Positions 23,201 to 28,362 of a stretch of DNA of 28,362 nt are shown one piece after another. How positions within the stretch are numbered: position 1 is the first letter of the stretch; each line of letters opens with the position of its first letter. Made by a program: the position numbers and the translations under genes. The stretch is from Sivonenia sp049582005 (GTDB lineage Bacteria > Cyanobacteriota > Cyanobacteriia > Gloeobacterales > PMM-0068): the NCBI GenBank assembly GCA_049582005.1, contig JBAUTB010000047.1, positions 1-28,362 of the forward strand, given 5' to 3'. The notes below the pieces were generated by a model. The model was not told where the DNA came from, did no database searches, and worked only from the letters and a program-made list of their open reading frames with translations.

Positions 23201-24523
23201 CTATACCGTCTGTTCCTTGGGATAGAAACTGTACGCAATAGCTGATCCTAAACTTAAAACTCCCGCAATCGGTCCCACGAGTAAAATCCCTAAGGGTTGC
23301 TCTTGAGAATAGCCAAAGTTATTCAGGAGAAATCCTAGAAGAACCCCCGCCAAACCAACACTAATCTTGACGATCAATCCTTGGACTCCAAAGAACAGGG
23401 CTCCTTTCGCTTGTCCTGTTGCCAAGTCATCCTGGTCTATTTGGTCGGCCACCATCGGATTAGGAACCGCAGAAAGAATTGCTAAGGGAAATCCATTGAC
23501 TGCCAGGATAGAAAAAGCCCAAACATTGGCTGGGATAGGACCTACCGTATGACCAATCGTGGAGAGGAACGGTAGAAATAAGGAAAATAAACTCGTGGCC
23601 AATATCATCATCTGACGCTTTCCTAACTTGGGCGTAAGCCAGCGAACCACTAAAAAAGAGGGCAATGCCACTAAAAAAATGCCCCCTAAATATACGGCAA
23701 GGTTTCCTTCAGGAAGCCGCAGCAAAACTGTCACATAGTAAATCGCTACGGCCCGTACCATATTGAATCCTAACCAAAAGAGAAATTGACCCAATACGAT
23801 GGACCGAAAGCCTGGACTGCGTTGCAGAATACCCAGCATCTCCTTGGGAGAAAATCTTTCCCCTGCTCCTTGGGTAGAGAGATTCCGCACCGCTGGGAGA
23901 GGGATCAACATCAGCCCGGCGGCCGCAAGCATAAATAAGGTAATCATCAAAGACAAATTGTTATTCAGAGCGCTCAGGGCAAACCCAGAGAGGACCTGTC
24001 CGGTCAATACCCCGAGCAGAATAATAATGGCTTGGTTATTGGTCAGTTTTAGGCGTCGTAGTGCTTCGGGAGCCACTCTCGGAATCAATCCCAGGTAGGG
24101 TACCGCATAGGAAGCTTGACCGATCAAAGCTACAGACAAAAGAGCAAAGAGTAGCACCGTATTGCGGAGGGTTTCTCCTGGAGCTGCAGAGTGAAACAGA
24201 GCGATTCCACAGCCCCCGAAGGCAAAAGTCCCCAAAAGGAGAAAAAGCCAAGGTTTACCCAATCGGTCAGAACCATAGCCTGCGATTGGATGGGTTAGCG
24301 CTTCCATGAATCGCCCCACCAAGATGGCAATACCAAAAGTTTGGGGGTCTATAAAACGAATCCCCCGGTCTGGTGGCGGAACAAAATAAAACTGCAACCA
24401 CAGTTGCAGAACCGTATCCAAAATGGAATAACCACCAATTCCAAGTGCATAGGTCCAATCTGTAAAGCTTTGGTCTGTAGAGCTTTGGCGGGTTATGGAA
24501 GGTTTGGGTGATGTTTGCTTCAT
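23201..24523 (-). CDS. MFS transporter of the GPH (glycoside-pentoside-hexuronide) type
   Basis: A 440-residue membrane protein with about 12 helices. The motif GRFMEALTHPIAGYGSDRLGKPW corresponds to the loop 2-3 signature of GPH cation symporters (usually R-x-D/W-D-x-x-x-D-P-x-x-G-x-x-x-D), and FYFVPPPDRGIRFIDP lies just before it as in that group. Such proteins move sugars or glycosides with H+ or Na+; several cyanobacterial members have no known substrate. The typical first Asp of the signature is changed (EALTHP), so cation coupling may differ. Start was taken at ATG 24523 (MKQTSPKPSI); an upstream TTG at 24574 is open. It lies 110 bases downstream of mrp on the same strand. Confidence 0.8.
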   Translation of the reverse strand: MKQTSPKPSITRQSSTDQSFTDWTYALGIGGYSILDTVLQLWLQFYFVPPPDRGIRFIDPQTFGIAILVGRFMEALTHPIAGYGSDRLGKPWLFLLLGTFAFGGCGIALFHSAAPGETLRNTVLLFALLSVALIGQASYAVPYLGLIPRVAPEALRRLKLTNNQAIIILLGVLTGQVLSGFALSALNNNLSLMITLFMLAAAGLMLIPLPAVRNLSTQGAGERFSPKEMLGILQRSPGFRSIVLGQFLFWLGFNMVRAVAIYYVTVLLRLPEGNLAVYLGGIFLVALPSFLVVRWLTPKLGKRQMMILATSLFSLFLPFLSTIGHTVGPIPANVWAFSILAVNGFPLAILSAVPNPMVADQIDQDDLATGQAKGALFFGVQGLIVKISVGLAGVLLGFLLNNFGYSQEQPLGILLVGPIAGVLSLGSAIAYSFYPKEQTV

Positions 24524-24633
24524 GCACTCAAGCGTACAAGTTCCCGGCCATGGCTGTAAGACAACTTGGGACAATTTCTAAACTGCCCCAGGAGGATCGA
24601 ATTTCTAGCGTTTTTAGCAATTGGAGAAACTTG

Positions 24634-25701
24634 CTAACTTAAGGCGGCCACAGAAACCCGAGCCGCCACTTTTCCCGCTAAGATCCTGAAAGCCTCTGCC
24701 GAAGAACTTTCCGGATGGGCAATGACAATGGGACGTCCATCGTCTCCACCTTCTCGGACCAGCATTTCTTGAGGGATTTCCCCTAAGACTTCTACGCCAA
24801 TCTCTTGCGCAAATTTCTCGGTTTCCCCGGAGCCGTAAAGGTAATAGCGCTTGTCTGGCCTATCCGGCGGGATGAAGTAGCTCATATTTTCGACCAGACC
24901 AAGCACCGGAACGCCAAGCTGCTGAAACATTCTTAATCCCTTGCGGGCATCATGCAAGGCAACCCGTTGCGGCGTCGTCACAATGATTACGCCAGCCATC
25001 GGGACTGCTTGGGCCAAGGTCAACTGAGCATCCCCTGTGCCTGGAGGCATATCTACAATCAAATAATCCAGTTCACCCCAGTTCACTTGATAGAGAAATT
25101 GACGAATAATGCCATTCAGCATGGGACCCCGCCAGACTACGGGCTGATCTTCCGCAATCAACAAGGCCATAGAAACCAATTTGACTCCATAGTTGTCGAG
25201 CGGTTCGACTCGATCCCCTGTAGGGGTCTTTTCCACAGCCACAGGAACGCCTTGGACTCCCATCATGATTGGGACATTGGGGCCATAAATATCGGCATCG
25301 ATGATGCCCACTTTAGCGCCCGTTTGGGCCAGAGCCACGGCTAAATTAACGGCAACTGTAGACTTGCCCACCCCACCTTTACCACTAGAAACGGCCATGA
25401 TATTGCGAACGCCTGGAATCCCTTCCTTCCCTGGAAGTTCTCTCTGCTGCGGGGTTTCTGCGGTGACATCAATATGAACGCTAGAAACTCCGGACACTTC
25501 CTTCGCCGCCGTAGTACATTCTTCAACAATGAAATCCTTGAGGGGACAGGCTGGCGTGGTCAGGACCAGGGTAAACGTTACGGCCCCTTGATCATCCACT
25601 TGTAGATTGCGAATCATACCCAAATCCACCAAAGACCGACGGAGTTCTGGGTCTTGGACAGGGCGTAAAGCTTCTAAAACACGTTCGGAGGCAACAGGCA
25701 T
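24634..25701 (-). CDS. mrp: Mrp/ApbC-family Fe-S cluster carrier ATPase
   Basis: A 355-residue protein with an N-terminal MIP18/DUF59 domain (residues 5-85, VLEALRPVQDPELRRSLVDLGMI and TTPACPLKD) and a deviant Walker A P-loop SSGKGGVGKST at 106-114 region, followed by GIIDADIYGPNVPIMMG, the Walker B-like YLIVDMPPGTGD and ENMSYF. Mrp/NBP35 proteins hold and pass on Fe-S clusters. The CxxC that binds the cluster in many relatives, just after ENMSYF, is replaced by PPDRPDKRYYLYG; this seems common in cyanobacterial versions but leaves cluster binding to be shown. DUF59 keeps a Cys in TPACPL. Start at ATG 25701 is standard. Confidence 0.93.
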   Translation of the reverse strand: MPVASERVLEALRPVQDPELRRSLVDLGMIRNLQVDDQGAVTFTLVLTTPACPLKDFIVEECTTAAKEVSGVSSVHIDVTAETPQQRELPGKEGIPGVRNIMAVSSGKGGVGKSTVAVNLAVALAQTGAKVGIIDADIYGPNVPIMMGVQGVPVAVEKTPTGDRVEPLDNYGVKLVSMALLIAEDQPVVWRGPMLNGIIRQFLYQVNWGELDYLIVDMPPGTGDAQLTLAQAVPMAGVIIVTTPQRVALHDARKGLRMFQQLGVPVLGLVENMSYFIPPDRPDKRYYLYGSGETEKFAQEIGVEVLGEIPQEMLVREGGDDGRPIVIAHPESSSAEAFRILAGKVAARVSVAALS

Positions 25702-25798
25702 TTTTTTATTTAGCTATCTAAAGGCCATCCGTGCATTATAGGCGGGAGTGTGTGCACCTTGGCTCAAGAGTATCAGCCATGCTGAAGACAAATGATTC

Positions 25799-25816
25799 AT
25801 TTGACGAATTTGACGA
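25799..25816 (+). promoter_or_regulatory. Tandem 9-base repeat ahead of the RES module
   Basis: ATTTGACGA occurs twice head to tail, 20 bases before the antitoxin ATG at 25836. Each copy holds TTGACG, a near match to a -35 hexamer. It could be a promoter with a paired operator for the downstream antitoxin; no clear -10 box follows at the normal distance. Confidence 0.35.
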
Positions 25817-25835
25817 AAATCAATAAATTGAAGAT

Positions 25836-26525
25836 ATGAGCATTACGCGCAAGAAAAGAAATACGGCAGACTCTACTCCTAGCAAGCGGACGCGGCCCCA
25901 GCAAACGGCTACGAGTATGAGTCATAAACTACTCAGCGCCGAAGCTCAGGCATTCGAACAATTAAGTCGGAATCCAATCAAGCTTGCCCTCTATGCAAGC
26001 GCCTCTAAAGCCTTGCTGTGGGCAACTTTAGACTTGGCTGAAACGGAGCTTCCTGAAGCTGGGCTGTCGGGTGAAGAAATTATTTTCCGATTAATGCAGC
26101 ACTTGCCCACAGACTCTAGCCGAGATCCATTCTTCAACGCGAGAATGCGCGGTTTGCAGCGCCGCCAGGCCTTACTTCAAACGGAGGGTGCACCACTCTC
26201 CGCGGTGGAAGCGGCACAAATTCTAGGCATCAGTCGCCAGATGGTTGATATTCGCCGCAAGCAGGGAAAATTGATTGGCATTCGAGCCAGGGGGCGCAGG
26301 TATTCTTATCCTTCTTGCCAATTCACAGAACAAGGAACTGTCTTGCCTGGATTAGAAAAAGTGCTCAACTCTTTTGACGATAAAGACCCCTGGATGCAGT
26401 TATCTTTTTTAGTCTCTCCCAATCATTGGCTGGAGGGAGCTAGACCCCTAGATCTCCTGCGTAACGGAGCCGTTGACGAAGTGCTTCGCGCTGCTTATTC
26501 GTCTGGCAAGCAGGGTGGAGCGTGA
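25836..26525 (+). CDS. Xre/MbcA-type antitoxin of a RES module
   Basis: A 229-residue protein. The basic N-terminal 28 residues are followed by a helical region (31-112), a winged-helix or excisionase-like helix-turn-helix at about 121-160 (LSAVEAAQILGISRQMVDIRRKQGKLIGIRARGRRYSYPSCQF), and a C-terminal toxin-binding segment at 185-221 (PWMQLSFLVSPNHWLEGARPLDLLRNGAVDEVLRAA) like the MbcA/ParS/Xre domain (DUF2384). It should bind the RES toxin encoded next and repress the operon. Usual Xre partners are near 150 residues with an N-terminal HTH; this longer protein with a central HTH is a variant. It overlaps the toxin GTG by 4 bases. A start at Met28 is possible. Confidence 0.78.
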   Translation: MSITRKKRNTADSTPSKRTRPQQTATSMSHKLLSAEAQAFEQLSRNPIKLALYASASKALLWATLDLAETELPEAGLSGEEIIFRLMQHLPTDSSRDPFFNARMRGLQRRQALLQTEGAPLSAVEAAQILGISRQMVDIRRKQGKLIGIRARGRRYSYPSCQFTEQGTVLPGLEKVLNSFDDKDPWMQLSFLVSPNHWLEGARPLDLLRNGAVDEVLRAAYSSGKQGGA

Positions 26526-27124
26526 CTTCTAGGGTTCCACAACATCCCAATCCTCCCAAAAGTCTGCATGACCAAGAACTGCCCCTGATCGAGCAGAAGG
26601 GACCCTGGATGCGTATCCATCAAAAACAAAATGAATGTATTCACTTTGGGCGGAGGGCTTCAGGCCGTTTTAATGATCCTCGAAGGGGTTATGGCGTTCT
26701 CTATTTAGGCGAGGACTACCATGCGGCCTTTATAGAAACGCTTGGATGGCAGACAGGCAAGAAAGATATAACCGTAAGAGCTCTTCAAGAGCGGATGCTC
26801 TCTCAAGTTGCGAGCACAAATCCGTTGCGCCTTGTTGACCTTACAGGTCCAGGGCTCAGCAAGATTGGAGCAGACGCAGACCTCTGTACTGGACGCAGCC
26901 GGACCCTGACCCAGAAGTGGAGTCGCGCTATTTGGTCACACCCCAGTAAGCCAGATGGCATCCGCTATATCTCGCGCCATGCTCCAAGGCGTTTCTTTTG
27001 TGTTGTCTTTGACCAAGTAGAACCTTTGTTGCTCGTGAAAAATCTGGCAACTCTAGAAGCTCAGAGTGTTGCTAGACAGACAGGTCAAATCATGGATGAT
27101 TATGGGTTCAGCCTTGTAGGGTAG
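26522..27124 (+). CDS. RES-domain toxin
   Basis: A 200-residue RES domain protein. Typical features: WMRIH with R31, FGRRASGRFNDPRRGYGVLYLGEDYHAAFIETLG (R49, Y61, E72), and a C-terminal GIRYISRHAPRRFFCVVFD strand with the Ser that many family members keep. RES toxins break down NAD+ with an ADP-ribosyltransferase-like fold and are silenced by the Xre/MbcA antitoxin encoded just upstream. The GTG start at 26522 shares bases with the antitoxin stop. The protein is complete and of normal size. Confidence 0.85.
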   Translation: MTSRVPQHPNPPKSLHDQELPLIEQKGPWMRIHQKQNECIHFGRRASGRFNDPRRGYGVLYLGEDYHAAFIETLGWQTGKKDITVRALQERMLSQVASTNPLRLVDLTGPGLSKIGADADLCTGRSRTLTQKWSRAIWSHPSKPDGIRYISRHAPRRFFCVVFDQVEPLLLVKNLATLEAQSVARQTGQIMDDYGFSLVG

Positions 27125-27152
27125 GGGGAAGAAAAAAGAATGAATTTCCACC

Positions 27153-27232
27153 TTATACGGCAGCAGGAATAATCTGACCAATTTCTTGAGGACTGGCCCC
27201 AGTTGCCAGCATCGCTCGGATCAGCAATTCAA
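27153..27232. repeat. Left copy of an 80-base direct repeat flanking HigBA
   Basis: Bases 27153-27232 match 28283-28362 in the same orientation at 76 of 80 positions; differences are at 27156, 27167, 27201 and 27213. The right copy is cut by the window edge, so the repeat may be longer. The segment is the 3' end of a minus-strand coding sequence in both copies. Confidence 0.9.
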
Positions 27233-27338
27233 TAGAGACTGAAGAATCACCGTTTTCTGCCATCGCAACTCGCAGTACGTTATGCAGCGCCTAAATGTCG
27301 TCACAGCAGTTTTTCTGAAGTATGCCGATCGAATCCAT
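27153..27338 (-). pseudogene. Broken small gene with amber codon (left copy of the flanking repeat)
   Basis: On the minus strand a frame opens at ATG 27338 (MDSIGILQKNCCDDI), meets TAG at 27293-27291 (codon 16) and continues without another stop as ALHNVLRVAMAENGDSSVSI, then ELLIRAMLATGASPQEIGQI and IPAAV to TAA at 27155-27153. One C-to-T change from CAG would explain the stop. The last 26 codons match the gene at the right edge of the window, so this is a decayed paralogue or duplicate of a gene of about 60 residues or more. I do not recognise the family. A short product from the internal ATG at 27263 (36 residues) is possible but less likely. Confidence 0.6.
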
Positions 27339-27374
27339 CCACAAACAAGCACCCCGATCGACGTCCGATCAGAA

Positions 27375-27405
27375 GTTCGATCGCTCTAGCATAAAGCGAT
27401 CGAAC
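27375..27405. promoter_or_regulatory. Inverted repeat with GCGATCG cores upstream of higB
   Basis: GTTCGATCGCT (27375-27385) and AGCGATCGAAC (27395-27405) are perfect 11-base arms around a 9-base loop. It sits 30 bases before the -35 box of higB. The block 27325-27405 is dense in CGATC words. It may be an operator for the HigA-type antitoxin or a transcript hairpin. Confidence 0.5.
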
Positions 27406-27434
27406 AGCAACGTTGGTTTGCCTGTTAACCACAG

Positions 27435-27463
27435 TTGACAACACGATTATGTGTTAGTTATAG
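27435..27463 (+). promoter_or_regulatory. Sigma-70-type promoter of higBA
   Basis: TTGACA at 27435-27440, a 17-base spacer, and TTATAG at 27458-27463. Transcription would start at about 27470, right at the GTG of the toxin gene at 27471, implying a leaderless or almost leaderless mRNA. Confidence 0.65.
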
Positions 27464-27470
27464 TCAGAAT

Positions 27471-27767
27471 GTGATCGAAGTCCGCCAAACCGCAATATTC
27501 GCAAATTGGTTCGAGGATTTAACTGATCGTCGGGCCAAGGTTCGCATCCAAGCACGGATTGACCGGATGGAACTGGGCAATTTTGGCGATGTCGCACCCG
27601 TCGGAGAAGGTGTTAGCGAGCTTCGGATTCATTATGGCCCTGGCTACCGAGTTTACTTTGTCCAACGTGGCCCGATCGTTGTTGTACTCCTTTCCGGTGG
27701 TGATAAAAGCGCCCAAAACTCTGATATCAAGAAAGCCAAGGAACTTGCTCAACAATTGGAGGATTGA
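27471..27767 (+). CDS. HigB/RelE-superfamily toxin (addiction module killer protein type)
   Basis: A 98-residue protein. The sequence VRQTAIFANWFEDLTDRRAKVRIQARIDRMELGNFGDV, then GEGVSELRIHYGPGYRVYFVQRG and LLSGGDKSAQNSDIKKAKELA match the small RelE/ParE-like killer proteins of COG3657 type, ribosome-dependent or related RNases by family. I start it at GTG 27471 (VIEVRQT), the family N-terminus (MIEVRxT), because the open TTG at 27435 lies inside the -35 box of the promoter. The toxin comes before the antitoxin, the HigBA order. Three bases separate it from the antitoxin ATG. Confidence 0.88.
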   Translation: MIEVRQTAIFANWFEDLTDRRAKVRIQARIDRMELGNFGDVAPVGEGVSELRIHYGPGYRVYFVQRGPIVVVLLSGGDKSAQNSDIKKAKELAQQLED

Positions 27768-27770
27768 ATC

Positions 27771-28064
27771 ATGCCCATTAGCACAACTCGCTGGGACTCA
27801 GCCGAACACCTCAAAACTGAAGAAGACATTCAATTATATTTAGAAGCTTGCCTCGAAGAGGCCGATGGTGATCCCGCCTTAATTGTTCATGCCTTTGGGG
27901 TGATCGCGCGGGCGAGAAACATGAGTCAATTGGCTAGAGATACTGGTTTGAGCCGTGAGGGACTATACAAAGCCCTGTCCCCTGGAGGTAACCCGACTTT
28001 TGATACAGTATCCAAAGTCGCTAAAGCCCTCGGCTTCAAACTGACTGTTCAGCCGACGGTTTAA
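27771..28064 (+). CDS. HigA-type HTH antitoxin (addiction module antidote)
   Basis: A 97-residue protein opening STTRWDSAEHLKTEEDIQLYLEACLEE, the usual start of the COG3636-type antidotes, followed by a Xre-like HTH: VIARARNMSQLARDTGLSREGLYKALSPGGNPTFDTVSKVAKALGFKL. It should bind the preceding toxin and repress the operon, perhaps at the inverted repeat 27375-27405. Both genes look intact and their ATG/stop spacing (3 bases) implies coupling. No gene is visible in the 218 bases that follow. Confidence 0.9.
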   Translation: MPISTTRWDSAEHLKTEEDIQLYLEACLEEADGDPALIVHAFGVIARARNMSQLARDTGLSREGLYKALSPGGNPTFDTVSKVAKALGFKLTVQPTV

Positions 28065-28282
28065 TACTCGTTATCCAACCAATGCCTCTGGCTGAGCGCC
28101 CCTGTGATTTTGAACAAACCCCAATCAAGTTTGGTTGAGTGTAAAGCCCAGTGTATTGCAAAAAGCCTTGGTTCATCTCAAAGTTCCAGCAACCAGTGAA
28201 CGGTCATGACCAGTGACAGAATAAACTCCTTTCTGCGGACGTTCGGAAGCCACGCAAAGATAGCTACCGGTAATTTGAGTCG
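28065..28282. other. Gap between higA and the right repeat
   Basis: No convincing ORF on either strand. The only structure I see is a weak inverted repeat CAAAC...GTTTG just after 28115. One short minus-strand frame (about 26 codons, ending TLR) has no support. It may hold a terminator of higBA and the end of an inserted segment. Confidence 0.4.
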
Positions 28283-28362
28283 TTAGACGGCAGCAGCAAT
28301 AATCTGACCAATTTCTTGAGGACTGGCCCCCGTTGCCAGCATTGCTCGGATCAGCAATTCAA
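28283..28362 (-). CDS. 3' end of a small unknown gene (right copy of the repeat)
   Basis: On the minus strand the last 26 codons of a gene are visible, ELLIRAMLATGASPQEIGQI followed by IAAAV and TAA at 28285-28283; the rest lies right of the window. It equals the tail of the broken gene at 27153-27338 except for one residue (A for P near the end). This is probably the intact version. The function is unknown; the tail looks helical. Confidence 0.6.
   Translation of the reverse strand, partial: ELLIRAMLATGASPQEIGQIIAAAV

Noticed and set aside
24614..24637. Perfect 7-base inverted repeat TTAGCAA...TTGCTAA at the end of mrp as terminator
   Set aside because: It is A/T-rich, overlaps the stop codon and has no U run on the coding strand.
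1..28362. CRISPR array or insertion sequence
   Set aside because: No regularly spaced repeats and no transposase frame were seen; the only long direct repeat is the 80-base pair at 27153 and 28283.

Overview
The window is chromosomal DNA of a cyanobacterium. It carries photosystem II genes (psbX, psbH), the variable chain of ferredoxin-thioredoxin reductase (ftrV), a Tic22-family protein, a DUF2808-type secreted protein and the oxygen-dependent hemF, a combination typical of oxygenic phototrophs. Base composition is moderate, with a clearly AT-richer patch at about 20.1-23.1 kb. I saw no tRNA, rRNA, CRISPR array or intact insertion sequence, and by eye no perfect GCGATCGC (HIP1) octamer. The species cannot be named from this.

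Layout. (1) 1-3103: the C-terminal end of a DinG/XPD-type helicase, then on the minus strand a dockerin-repeat exported protein followed by a Tic22-family protein, then a Phd-type antitoxin and PIN toxin pair on the plus strand behind a palindromic operator. (2) 3114-9780, all minus strand: moxR, hemF, recJ-bioF (overlapping), psbX, ftrV, a 46-residue membrane protein and a GNAT acetyltransferase. The last three form a tight unit with a 4-base overlap. (3) 9859-13495: a VOC-fold protein, a carboxyl-terminal processing protease overlapping argF by 4 bases, then a lone cyclic-nucleotide-binding-domain protein and psbH on the minus strand, with psbH followed by a strong terminator. (4) 13690-16281: a response regulator with a C-terminal membrane anchor, a DUF2808 protein and a PlsC acyltransferase.

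(5) 16669-22992: six plus-strand genes that read as a compact type IV secretion-like locus in virB order: a VirB2-like pilin candidate, a VirB3-like protein, a VirB4 ATPase, a VirB5-like secreted coiled-coil protein, an unknown secreted protein and a VirB6-like polytopic protein. VirB8/9/10, VirB11, a VirD4 coupling protein and a relaxase are not in the window. This is the best candidate for an undescribed system.

(6) 23201-25701, minus strand: an Mrp/ApbC ATPase followed by a GPH-type MFS transporter. (7) 25836-28362: a small accessory island with an Xre/MbcA-type antitoxin and RES toxin pair, then a HigB/HigA-type pair. The HigBA pair is bracketed by two direct copies (76 of 80 bases identical) of the 3' end of a small minus-strand gene. 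The left copy is broken by an amber codon and the right copy runs off the window.

Themes: housekeeping and photosynthesis genes with short operons and overlapping starts, punctuated by three different type II toxin-antitoxin modules and one T4SS-like locus.
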